NCBI GenBank assembly: GCA_044358015.1
Contig: JBIKOO010000005.1
Span: 1-64,000, forward strand
Direction: 5' to 3'
Length of the DNA: 64,000 bases
Source of the DNA: Casp-actino8 sp044358015
Lineage (GTDB): Bacteria > Actinomycetota > Acidimicrobiia > Acidimicrobiales > Ilumatobacteraceae
Positions 52,369 through 60,296 of this stretch are shown here, piece by piece (position 1 is the first letter of the stretch; each line of letters opens with the position of its first letter). The notes under the pieces are model-generated. The model was not told the DNA's origin and ran no database searches. It saw only the letters and a program-made list of their open reading frames with translations. Position numbers and translations under genes: made by a program.

Positions 52369-53298
52369 ATGAAACTTCGTATCTTCACCGAGCCCCAACA
52401 GGGCGCTAGGTACACAGACCTTCTGGCTGTTGCTCAGCATGCCGAGAAACTTGGTTTCGATGGGTTCTTTCGCAGTGATCACTACGTGAAGATGGGCGAT
52501 CAAGTATCTGGATTGCCTGGTCCTTCTGATGCATGGATCACTTTGGCTGGTATCGCTCGCGAGACATCAACGATTCGCCTCGGAACTTTGGTCAATTCAT
52601 CAACATTCCGTTATCCCGGCGTTCTGGCCATCAGCATTGCCAATGTTGACGACATGTCAAATGGCCGTGTCGAACTGGGGCTTGGTGCAGGTTGGTTCAA
52701 TGACGAGCACACCAGCTACGGAATTCCGTTCCCGGCGCTGGGCGAACGTTTTGATCGCCTCGAAGAACAACTCGCGATAGTGACTGGACTTTGGGGAACA
52801 CCTATTGATCAAACTTTCAACTTCGCAGGCAAATACTTCCAACTCACTAACTCGCCAGCACTTCCGAAGCCAGCGCAATCGCCCGTACCGATCATCATTG
52901 GTGGCGGCGGACCAAAGCGCACTCCCGCACTCGCGGCGCGTTATGCATCTGAATTCAACTTGCCATTTTCTTCGCAAGAAGCTTTTGTTCAGCAATGCGA
53001 TCGCGTGAAAGCCGCTTGCACCGAGCTCGGCCGTGACCCCAGTTCTTTGATCTATTCAACTGCACTGATCGTGTGCGTCGGCAAGACCGACGCCGACATC
53101 AAACGCCGAGCTGCTGTTCTTGGTCGCGAGGTTGACGAATTGAAACTCAATGGTGTCTGCGGCACCCCAGCCGAAGCCATTGAAAAATTGGAGTCATGGA
53201 AGGCAGTCGGGGCTGAGCGTGCTTACTTACAAGTGCTCGACCTGGCCGACCTTGAACAACTGGATCTCATTGCATCCGAAGTCATGGGCTCGCTCTGA
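52369..53298 (+). CDS. LLM-class (F420-dependent type) flavin oxidoreductase
   Basis: A 309-residue luciferase-like monooxygenase. The opening MKLRIFTEPQQGARYTDLLAVAQHAEKLGFDGFFRSDHY is the family's first beta-alpha unit. Further motifs are IRLGTLVNSSTFRYPGVLAISIANVDDMSNGRVELGLGAGWFNDEH and PVPIIIGGGGPKRTPALAARYASEFNL. In actinobacteria this subgroup (TIGR03560-like) generally uses F420 rather than FMN, an inference supported by the Rv2074-like gene here. The reaction is unknown. Start supported by a TANNNT hexamer. Confidence 0.9.
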   Translation: MKLRIFTEPQQGARYTDLLAVAQHAEKLGFDGFFRSDHYVKMGDQVSGLPGPSDAWITLAGIARETSTIRLGTLVNSSTFRYPGVLAISIANVDDMSNGRVELGLGAGWFNDEHTSYGIPFPALGERFDRLEEQLAIVTGLWGTPIDQTFNFAGKYFQLTNSPALPKPAQSPVPIIIGGGGPKRTPALAARYASEFNLPFSSQEAFVQQCDRVKAACTELGRDPSSLIYSTALIVCVGKTDADIKRRAAVLGREVDELKLNGVCGTPAEAIEKLESWKAVGAERAYLQVLDLADLEQLDLIASEVMGSL

Positions 53299-53342
53299 TC
53301 CGCTACTGCCATGTTGATGACAACGGGCCAAAACTGACCGAC

Positions 53343-54326
53343 CTACACCCGGCAGTATTGCTCTAACAGTTCCCACAACAAGCGACGAACTTCGGGAGTA
53401 TCCGTCTTCTTCGTGGCTGATGTTTTATGAATCGGCCACGTCTCGCGATCGCACCAAAAGGTTCCAGAAGCGCCGGGCAGTGTGTCTACTGCTGATAGCC
53501 ACGCAATTGTGTCAGCCCCTTCACGTGCCGACCGCAAAATTGGCGCAGTCACACGACGAAATCCGGGAATACTTTCTTGAACGCCAGGTGTGTCGGCCCA
53601 TCCCGGATGCATCGCAACAAATTCAGTTTCGGGAACCCGTTTGGCCCATATTTCATTCAGCGTTACCTGCACCCGTTTCGCGATTGCATATTGCTGACTG
53701 CCGTTGTACTTATCAGCAGCCATCTCTAGCGAAGCACCATGACGTAGGTCGGGCATTCCCTTCGTATACATGCCTCCCGATGAGACTGTCACCACTCGTC
53801 CGCCTTGAAGTTCGGGCAACAACAATGAGGTCATAAGGTGCGGTCCGACCACATGCGACGCAATGGTTTGTTCTATACCTTCAGCTGAAATCTCAAGAGA
53901 ATTCAAGAGGGCTCCAGCGTTATGGATAAGGACATCAATATGACTTGTCAACTTTTGAATGTTGACACACGCCCGACGTACCGCCGAGAGGTCGCCCATT
54001 TCGGCAATCACAGCATCAGGTATCCCTGCCGCACATGTGGGTTCAATTTCAGCAATCATGGCCGCCAACTTTTGGGGATTGCGTCCCACCAAAATCAACT
54101 TGGCACCGGTGGGCGCAAGCAACCGCGCCACTTCTGCACCAAGACCCGAAGTTGGACCAGTAATGACGACCGTTTTGCCAGTCAGATTAAAATCTGAGAT
54201 TTCCGACCACCCACCGAGTTTCTTGCGAATCAAAAAGCCGATCTTGGAGAAGCCTGGAACAACAGCGAAGTCAAGAACTTTGCTCAAAGTCGTTGAAATT
54301 GGCGACGAAGTTGAGTGCAAATTCAC
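53343..54326 (-). CDS. Short-chain dehydrogenase/reductase (SDR), extended N-terminus
   Basis: A 327-residue SDR. After a roughly 45-residue N-terminal extension, the NAD(P)-binding TGPTSGLG motif is at residues 56-63. HNAGALL follows, then the catalytic Ser region VVTVSSGGMYTKG and Tyr-x3-Lys in SQQYAIAKRVQVTLNE. The combination NAGALLNSLEISAEGIEQTIASHVVGPHLM and HPGWADTPGVQESIPGF resembles retinol-dehydrogenase-like SDRs. Start is GTG 54326. Substrate unknown; hydrophobic alcohols or ketones are typical. Divergent from the monooxygenase-esterase gene, about 104 nt apart. Confidence 0.9.
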   Translation of the reverse strand: MNLHSTSSPISTTLSKVLDFAVVPGFSKIGFLIRKKLGGWSEISDFNLTGKTVVITGPTSGLGAEVARLLAPTGAKLILVGRNPQKLAAMIAEIEPTCAAGIPDAVIAEMGDLSAVRRACVNIQKLTSHIDVLIHNAGALLNSLEISAEGIEQTIASHVVGPHLMTSLLLPELQGGRVVTVSSGGMYTKGMPDLRHGASLEMAADKYNGSQQYAIAKRVQVTLNEIWAKRVPETEFVAMHPGWADTPGVQESIPGFRRVTAPILRSAREGADTIAWLSAVDTLPGASGTFWCDRETWPIHKTSATKKTDTPEVRRLLWELLEQYCRV

Positions 54327-54430
54327 AGAGTCATTGTGTCAGAGATTTTCTAGAAGGCGTAGTCGTACCCGACTAGAAGTCATGAGTATTAATCTGCGAG
54401 AGTTAGGCAGTACTGATTGGGGGATTAGTC

Positions 54431-57013
54431 GTGTCAAAGTCAGATGTACAGATTGTTGATACCGCGGTTGTCGATGTCGTTGTCGTCGGAGCTGGTTTTG
54501 CTGGCATGTATTTGCTGCATGAACTGCGTAAGAACGGTTTCTCTCACCGTGTCCTCGAGGCTGGAGGCGACGTCGGTGGAACTTGGTATTGGAACCGTTA
54601 CCCCGGGGCTCGCTGCGATATTGCAACTACCGATTACCAATTCACCTGGGATCCCGAGTTGCACACTGAATGGACTTGGTCCGAAAAACACGCGGCGCAA
54701 CCAGAGATTCTTCGCTACGCCCAGCACGTTGCGACAAAGCATGATCTCTATTCAGGTATCGAATTTAATGTGCGCGTTGAAAGTGCGGCCTGGGATGATT
54801 CAGCGAAAACGTGGTTGATTCATACTTCAACCGGCGAAACCATTATTTGTCGTCATTACGTCATGGCCACTGGTTGCCTTTCGGTACCAAAAGAAGTCGA
54901 CCTGCCAGGCACCGAACAATTCAGTGGCGAAGTTTATGTGACTGGACGTTGGCCGCATGAGGGAGTTGATTTCACTGGTAAGCGAGTAGCCGTCATTGGA
55001 ACTGGTTCATCGGGCATTCAGTCAATTCCGTTAATAGCCGAACAAGCAAGTGAAGTTGTCATATTCCAACGCACTCCAAACTATTCGATTCCCGCTTTCA
55101 ATGGTCCAGCACCGCAATACCGCGTTGAACGCTTGAACACTGACCGCGCAGCTTACGAAGCTGAGGCACGACTATCCCCCACAGGCGTTCCCATCACGAT
55201 GCCAACTGTTTCTGCTCTATCGGTATCGCACGAGACCGCGTTTGAGATGTTGGAAGTTGCGTGGCAAAAAGGCGAACTACTTGAGCCAGGTTTAGTGTTC
55301 ACCGATGTTGGTACCAATCGAGCAGCAAATGACGTTGTTGCCGAGTTCATGCGTACAAAGATTCGGTCGGTCGTCAAAGATCCGCAAGTTGCGGAACTCT
55401 TGTCACCTCGCAAAAACCCATACGGCACAAAACGTCCTTGTATGGATACTCGGTATTTTGAAACGTATAACCTGCCCCATGTTCGTTTAATCGACCTCAA
55501 GACACAACCAATCCGAACGATTACTCCGACTGGAATCAATTTCGGAGATGAGACAAAGGACTTTGATGCCATTGTCTATGCCACCGGATTTGATGCGATG
55601 ACTGGCGCAATTGTGAACGTTGATATCACTGGCAAAGACGGGATGACGTTAAAGAAGAAATGGGAGTTCGGTCCGCATAACTATCTCGGCCTCACGACAG
55701 TTGGATTTCCAAACCTGTTTATGGTGACGGGTCCAGGCAGCCCTTCGGTGTTGTCAAACATGATGGTTTCCATCGAGCAACATGTTGATTGGGTCACCAA
55801 AACTTTGGTACATCTTCGCGAGAATAATTTTGAGACGATTGAACCAACTCCTACGGCAGAAGAAAACTGGCGAGTCCATTGCACCGATTGCGCCGACATT
55901 ACTTTGTTCCAAGAAACTGATTCTTGGTACATGGGAGCCAACGTGCCGGGCAAGCCTCGCGTTCTTTTTCCATACATCGGTGGCGTCGGGCGATACCGCC
56001 TCATCTGTGATGAAGTCGTCGCTAAGAACTATCTCGGGTTTGTCTTAGAGGGACCGAAAGGTCGACAGGTCAACGATGGACCAATTCGTCAGATTCAACC
56101 AGACGTCGAAATGGTGCTTGACATGATGGCCACGCTCGGTTTGCCGCCAATTGAGTCCATGAGTCCAGTTGATGCGCGCGCTTTCTCTGAAGCATCTTCG
56201 GCCATGCGACCGCCTGGCCCAGACGTTGGCGAAATAGTTGACGGAGTCTTGCCTGGACCCAGTGGCGATCTTGAGTATCGCCTTTATCGACCACAGACTG
56301 CCGGACCACATCCGGTAGTCGTCTATTTCCACGGCGGCGGTTGGGTCTTTGGCAGCCACACGTCTGATGATCCGCTATGTCGCGCGCTCTGCAGTTTGGC
56401 CAACGTCATTATCGTGTCGGTCAATTATCGACATGCCCCCGAAGCTCGTTTCCCCGCAGCGGCTGATGATGGATATGCCGCTGTCTGTTGGGTCAACGAC
56501 AACATTGAAGCACTCGGTGGAATCAAGGATCAATTAGCAGTTGCTGGTTGGAGCGCTGGTGGCAACGTCGCTGCTGTCGCCGCGCAAACTGCGCACACCA
56601 TGGGCGGTCCAAAACTTTGTGGGCAACTGCTCCTCACACCAGTGACCGACGGTTCACGCCAACACCCATCTCATCTTGATAACGCTCAGGGCTTCATCCT
56701 GACGAAGTCAATGATGGATTGGTTCTGGAATCATTACGCCGATCCAGGTGACCGATCGAACCCCAAGGCTTCACCGCTTCTTGCCACCAACCTCTCGGGA
56801 CTTCCGCCCACCATGATTGTCACCTGTCAATTTGACCCGTTGCGCGATGAAGGCGACGCCTACGCCGATGCACTCAAGGCCGCAGGAGTTCCCGTTCAAC
56901 ATGTTCGAGCTCGCGGACATGTTCATACGTCAATCACAATGGTGGACATGTTGCCGTCGGGGTCTAAGCCTCGTCAAAAGATGGCCAACGCCCTCAAAGG
57001 TTTCTTCGCCTGA
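54431..57013 (+). CDS. Fused Baeyer-Villiger-type flavin monooxygenase and HSL-type esterase
   Basis: An 860-residue two-enzyme polypeptide. Residues 1 to about 545 are a flavin monooxygenase: FAD site VVVGAGFAGMYL, PGARCDIATTDYQF, NADPH site VAVIGTGSSG, NPYGTKRPCMDTRYFETYNLPHV and YATGFDAMTG. The Baeyer-Villiger fingerprint FxGxxxHxxxWP is present as FSGEVYVTGRWP with Val at the His position. Residues from about 610 are a hormone-sensitive-lipase-like alpha/beta hydrolase: oxyanion motif HGGGW at His634, nucleophile Ser708 in GWSAGG, acid in FDPLRDEGD and His in RGHVHT. A ketone would be oxidised to an ester and then cleaved by the same chain. The start is GTG behind GGGGGA; no frame break occurs at the domain junction. 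Confidence 0.93.
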   Translation: MSKSDVQIVDTAVVDVVVVGAGFAGMYLLHELRKNGFSHRVLEAGGDVGGTWYWNRYPGARCDIATTDYQFTWDPELHTEWTWSEKHAAQPEILRYAQHVATKHDLYSGIEFNVRVESAAWDDSAKTWLIHTSTGETIICRHYVMATGCLSVPKEVDLPGTEQFSGEVYVTGRWPHEGVDFTGKRVAVIGTGSSGIQSIPLIAEQASEVVIFQRTPNYSIPAFNGPAPQYRVERLNTDRAAYEAEARLSPTGVPITMPTVSALSVSHETAFEMLEVAWQKGELLEPGLVFTDVGTNRAANDVVAEFMRTKIRSVVKDPQVAELLSPRKNPYGTKRPCMDTRYFETYNLPHVRLIDLKTQPIRTITPTGINFGDETKDFDAIVYATGFDAMTGAIVNVDITGKDGMTLKKKWEFGPHNYLGLTTVGFPNLFMVTGPGSPSVLSNMMVSIEQHVDWVTKTLVHLRENNFETIEPTPTAEENWRVHCTDCADITLFQETDSWYMGANVPGKPRVLFPYIGGVGRYRLICDEVVAKNYLGFVLEGPKGRQVNDGPIRQIQPDVEMVLDMMATLGLPPIESMSPVDARAFSEASSAMRPPGPDVGEIVDGVLPGPSGDLEYRLYRPQTAGPHPVVVYFHGGGWVFGSHTSDDPLCRALCSLANVIIVSVNYRHAPEARFPAAADDGYAAVCWVNDNIEALGGIKDQLAVAGWSAGGNVAAVAAQTAHTMGGPKLCGQLLLTPVTDGSRQHPSHLDNAQGFILTKSMMDWFWNHYADPGDRSNPKASPLLATNLSGLPPTMIVTCQFDPLRDEGDAYADALKAAGVPVQHVRARGHVHTSITMVDMLPSGSKPRQKMANALKGFFA

Positions 57014-57037
57014 CCAAACATCAAGTCATCGATTCAG

Positions 57038-57043
57038 TAAAGT
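57038..57043 (+). promoter_or_regulatory. -10 hexamer TAAAGT, leaderless-type spacing
   Basis: TAAAGT is followed by 6 nt and the GTG at 57050. The identical layout to 13 other genes here supports both this start and expression of the UGA-containing gene. Confidence 0.5.
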
Positions 57044-57049
57044 TCTGGG

Positions 57050-57607
57050 GTGCGTAGATATATTTCGTCGGGAATTTTAGGGTTGGCATTGTTGGCTCTC
57101 GTGGCTTGCGGGTCAAACAGTACGACTCAAGAGGCGGTGACGACGCTCTCTTCGACGCCAGTCATTGAGACAACCGAGCCCTTGACTTCAGCGACTGTTG
57201 CGCCATCGCTCATTCAAGAATTATCGGCAGACATTATTGGCACACAAACAACTTTCTCACTGACTGCCGCGCTCACCGAAAGCCCAGTGGCGTTTTGGTT
57301 TTGGGCACCTGGTTGAGGCACTTGCAATAGAGAAGCCCCCTCGGTCGAGGAGGTCAGCAAAAAGTTCAGCGGAAAGGTTCGCATTGTTGGTGTTGCCTGG
57401 AACGGCACCGACGATTCGTACCTCAACTTCATTGATCGTCATTCGTTGACCTTTGACAATCTTGACGACACTTCTGCGCTTATATTCAGCGAATACGACA
57501 TTCCATCTCAACCTGCGTGGGCCTTCATCAATCAAGATGGAACAATTGACACACGAATGGGCGTCGTGCCGCAAGATGAATTATTTAACTTGCTTGAGAA
57601 TCTATAG
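57050..57607 (+). CDS. Candidate selenoprotein: DsbE/MPT53-like thioredoxin-fold lipoprotein with in-frame UGA (Sec89)
   Basis: From GTG 57050 to TAG 57605-57607 the frame contains one internal stop, UGA 57314-57316, codon 89. Before it: a signal peptide with lipobox LALVAC, a Thr/Ser linker and ALTESPVAFWFWAPG. After it: GTCNREAPSVEEVSKKFSGK, VRIVGVAWNGTDDSYLNFID and IPSQPAWAFINQDGT, ending LLENL. The whole aligns with secreted thiol-disulfide oxidoreductases of the MPT53/DsbE type, whose active site reads WAPWCxxC; here the first Cys position is UGA, giving U-G-T-C. The downstream 96 codons are fully maintained with no further stop. A SECIS-like hairpin follows the UGA. Predicted role: membrane-anchored extracytoplasmic redox protein of 185 residues. 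Alternative: a recent Cys-to-stop mutation. Confidence 0.72.
57334..57353 (+). promoter_or_regulatory. Putative bacterial SECIS element with GGUC apical loop
   Basis: CCUC (57339-57342) pairs with GAGG (57347-57350) around a GGUC loop (57343-57346); after a bulged A at 57351 two more C-G pairs (57337-57338 with 57352-57353) can form. The loop starts 26 nt after the UGA, within the range known for bacterial SECIS elements, and GGUC is also the loop sequence of E. coli fdhF. Predicted by eye, not folded by program. Confidence 0.55.
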
Positions 57608-57652
57608 ACCCACCGCTTAAACCTTCACATCGCAAAATGGGTTCATCTCAAT

Positions 57653-57658
57653 TACTGT
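57653..57658 (+). promoter_or_regulatory. -10 hexamer TACTGT, leaderless-type spacing
   Basis: TACTGT is followed by 6 nt and the peroxiredoxin ATG at 57665, so this gene probably has its own promoter in the 57-nt gap after the UGA-containing gene. Confidence 0.5.
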
Positions 57659-57664
57659 GGTTCC

Positions 57665-58111
57665 ATGCTCAAGAACGGCTCCCCTTCACCATCTATTGAT
57701 CTCCTCGACCAAAATGGAAAGCCATTCTCTCTGGCGAAACAAGGCAAGGGAAAAATCCTCGTGTATTTCTATCCAAAGGCAGATACGCCTGGATGCACGC
57801 AACAGAGTTGTGGACTGCGAGATATTCGAACAGAAATTGGTCGAACAAAAATTGTCGGTATCAGCCCAGACACTTCTGCAAAGCAAAAGAAGTTTGACGA
57901 CAAATACGAACTTGGTTTTCCTTTGTTGGCCGACACCGAAAAAATCGTGGCCAAAGCATTCAAGGTATGGAAGAAAAAGATGCTGTACGGGCGCGAATAC
58001 ATGGGAATTGAACGCTCCGCATTCCTCATTCAAAATGGGATCATCATTGAGGCCTGGTACAAAATCTCACCAAAAGATACGCCTCTCAAATTGCTTGAGG
58101 CACTTGGTTAA
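57665..58111 (+). CDS. bcp: Thioredoxin-dependent peroxiredoxin, Bcp/PrxQ type
   Basis: Reduces hydrogen peroxide and organic hydroperoxides with thiols. 148 residues. Peroxidatic Cys44 and resolving Cys49 are in YPKADTPGCTQQSCGLRD, the two-Cys PrxQ spacing. The helper Arg is in GIERSAFLIQNG. KIVGISPDTSAKQKKFDDKYELGFPLLADTEKIVAKAFKVW is typical of Bcp. No signal peptide, so cytosolic, unlike the predicted lipoprotein upstream. Ends 13 nt from the convergent MFS gene. Confidence 0.94.
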   Translation: MLKNGSPSPSIDLLDQNGKPFSLAKQGKGKILVYFYPKADTPGCTQQSCGLRDIRTEIGRTKIVGISPDTSAKQKKFDDKYELGFPLLADTEKIVAKAFKVWKKKMLYGREYMGIERSAFLIQNGIIIEAWYKISPKDTPLKLLEALG

Positions 58112-58124
58112 TAGATCTTGCTTG

Positions 58125-59657
58125 TCAGATTGAACGATTGCGTGCGGGCAGAAATTTCCACGCACACAGCGAACCAACGAGGGCGACTCCCGCACCAGTA
58201 AATGAAGCCGCATGAAAACCATGCATAAATGATTCGCTCACCGCACTGCGTATTGCTTCTGCGGCCTCTGGTGTTGACGCCATTTCAGCGACAGCAAAAC
58301 CAGCACCAGCCGACTGCTTGGCAATCGCAACTGCTTCTTCGGGCATCCCGAGTTTGCTTATGAGGTCACCAATCTTTGGGGCATAAAGCGATGCGAAAAC
58401 TGATCCACTAATTGCTACACCGAGCGTTCCACCAACTTCTCGACCCACATCGTTGATTGCCGAGCCAATGCCAGCTCGCTCAGCTGGCAAAGCACCCATG
58501 ACCGCATCGGTTGCCGGCGATGTCACCAGACCAAGCCCCGTTGCCAAAAACAACATGGCAATCACAATCGTTCCCCAATACGAAGCACTGGCCCCGCTAA
58601 AGCCCATGATGACGAGACCGATCGACATGTTGAGTAGACCGTGAGCGACAACTCGTTTGGTTCCGAATTTCAATGCCAGTCGTGCGGCAATTGGCGCCGT
58701 GATTCCCGCGCCAAAAGCGAATGGCAATGTGTGTAGGCCCGACGAGAGCGTGCTGTACCCGCGCACAAATTGGAAATATTGAGTCACTAAAAATGTGAAA
58801 CCAAATAACACAAAAAATGCTATCGAGATTGACCCTGTCGCTGCCGAGATTCGCGGATTGCGAAAGACGCGTACATCAAGTAATGGTTCATCAGTTTTCA
58901 ATTCACACAGAATGAACAGTGCGAACAACATGATGGTCACTGCAAACGAAGCAAGTGTGCGGAAGCTCATCCAGCCTTGATGTGGACCTTCAATCACAGT
59001 GAACACCAACAGACCAACCATGGCGATTGACAGGATGAATCCCTTCATATCAATGGCTCGTGGATTCGGATCTTTTGATGATGGAATCAAAACCGCACCC
59101 AGTGCCAATGCGATAATTCCAACTGGCAAGTTAATCAAGAACACCGAACCCCAATAGAAATGTTCAAGCAAAATTCCGCCGCTGATTGGACCGAATGCAA
59201 CAGCCATTCCCGAAACAGCTGACCAAACTCCGATTGCTTTGGCACGTTCAACGGGATCACGAAAGACGTCAATCACAATTGCCAGCGTCGCTGGGAAGAT
59301 CGCCGCAGCACCGATGCCCATCGCGCCTCGCGCCATGATCAATCCGCCAGTTGAGTCCGCAAATGAAGCCCAGACCGAGCAAGCCACGAAGGCCACCATG
59401 CCGAACTGAATGACACCTTTGCGTCCGAGGCGATCACCCAAAGCGCCAAAGGCCAGCAGCAAGCAGGCAAACACCAACGCATACGAGTCAACAATCCATT
59501 GCAAACCGCTCGTTGAGGCCCCCAGTTCACGAGACAAAGTGGGCAACGCCACATTGATGATGAGGTTGTCGACGACGACCATAAACAAGCTGATACAAAG
59601 CACCGGCAAGATGAGCCAGCGGCGTTTTTGCACAACAGGATTGGGATGAATATTCAT
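58125..59657 (-). CDS. DHA2-family (EmrB/QacA-like) 14-TM MFS drug exporter
   Basis: Proton-driven multidrug efflux pump of about 510 residues with fourteen hydrophobic segments. Landmarks are VVVDNLIINVALPTLSRELGASTSGLQWIVDSYALVFA (segment 1 and motif D1), GALGDRLGRKGVIQFGMV (motif A), WSAVSGMAVAFGPISGGILLEHFYWGSVFLINLPVG (motif C) and VGREVGGTLGVAISGSVFASLY. ATG 59657 is chosen; an in-frame upstream TTG adds three residues. Divergently transcribed from a TetR gene across a 41-bp region with a strong palindrome, the usual layout of a regulator-controlled efflux pump. Confidence 0.93.
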   Translation of the reverse strand: MNIHPNPVVQKRRWLILPVLCISLFMVVVDNLIINVALPTLSRELGASTSGLQWIVDSYALVFACLLLAFGALGDRLGRKGVIQFGMVAFVACSVWASFADSTGGLIMARGAMGIGAAAIFPATLAIVIDVFRDPVERAKAIGVWSAVSGMAVAFGPISGGILLEHFYWGSVFLINLPVGIIALALGAVLIPSSKDPNPRAIDMKGFILSIAMVGLLVFTVIEGPHQGWMSFRTLASFAVTIMLFALFILCELKTDEPLLDVRVFRNPRISAATGSISIAFFVLFGFTFLVTQYFQFVRGYSTLSSGLHTLPFAFGAGITAPIAARLALKFGTKRVVAHGLLNMSIGLVIMGFSGASASYWGTIVIAMLFLATGLGLVTSPATDAVMGALPAERAGIGSAINDVGREVGGTLGVAISGSVFASLYAPKIGDLISKLGMPEEAVAIAKQSAGAGFAVAEMASTPEAAEAIRSAVSESFMHGFHAASFTGAGVALVGSLCAWKFLPARNRSI

Positions 59658-59697
59658 ACTTGACACTGTCTAGTAAAAAACCTAGATAATGTCAAGT
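59658..59697. promoter_or_regulatory. Palindromic operator and promoter between TetR and MFS genes
   Basis: Left arm TTGACACTGTCTAG (59660-59673) and right arm CTAGATAATGTCAA (59682-59695) are inverted repeats matching at 12 of 14 positions, separated by 8 bp. TTGACA on either strand can act as a -35. The palindrome fills the 41-bp gap, so binding by the adjacent TetR protein would block both promoters. Confidence 0.7.
59687..59692 (+). promoter_or_regulatory. -10 hexamer TAATGT, leaderless-type spacing
   Basis: TAATGT, inside the right arm of the palindrome, is 6 nt before the TetR ATG at 59699. Confidence 0.5.
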
Positions 59698-59698
59698 T

Positions 59699-60277
59699 AT
59701 GGCTTCAACGAAATCTGAGTCGCTGCGACGAACGGTGCTTGATGCGGCCGTCGCTATTTCGGCCGCCAGTGGCCCCGACGCGATTTCTATGCGTGAAGTC
59801 GCTCGCGAAGCCGGAGTTTCACACCAAGCCCCCTATCACCACTTCACCGACCGGTCAGGAATTTTTGCTGCGATCTGCGAAGAAGGTTTCCGCCAATTAT
59901 CTGAATCTTTGCTCGCGCCCCACCCTTCAATTGACTCAAATATGTGCGAGTCGTATGTGCATTTTGCATTGCAACACCCTGGGCATTTTCGCGTGATGAT
60001 GCGTAACGACCTATGTCAACTCGCTGATTATCCAAGTGCTCGAATCGAAGCCGATCGGGCCTTTGAGATTCTTGTTGATGAAGTGAAGTCATTGCTCGGC
60101 GAGGGCGCCGACAATGAGATGATAAAAACACAAACTGCGTATATGTGGTCCGTTGGTCACGGTTTGGCAACACTGCTACTTGATGGCCCACTCGAACTCA
60201 AACTCGAGGGCATTGATGACATGAATGCGTTTATCCATCAGGTGTCACGGACCGCAGTCGCCTCAATCCGTGCTTGA
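59699..60277 (+). CDS. TetR-family repressor of the divergent MFS exporter
   Basis: A 192-residue TetR protein. The helix-turn-helix is at residues 28-58: ISMREVAREAGVSHQAPYHHFTDRSGIFAAICEEGF, with the YHHF motif of the family. The C-terminal domain has the TetR_C_33-like pattern (HFALQHPGHFRVMMRND, AYMWSVGHGLATLLLDGPLE), common in regulators of efflux genes. It very probably represses the MFS gene and itself through the palindrome in their common 41-bp spacer. The ligand is unknown. Confidence 0.92.
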   Translation: MASTKSESLRRTVLDAAVAISAASGPDAISMREVAREAGVSHQAPYHHFTDRSGIFAAICEEGFRQLSESLLAPHPSIDSNMCESYVHFALQHPGHFRVMMRNDLCQLADYPSARIEADRAFEILVDEVKSLLGEGADNEMIKTQTAYMWSVGHGLATLLLDGPLELKLEGIDDMNAFIHQVSRTAVASIRA

Positions 60278-60296
60278 TTCCCCGAAAGTCAGGCAG

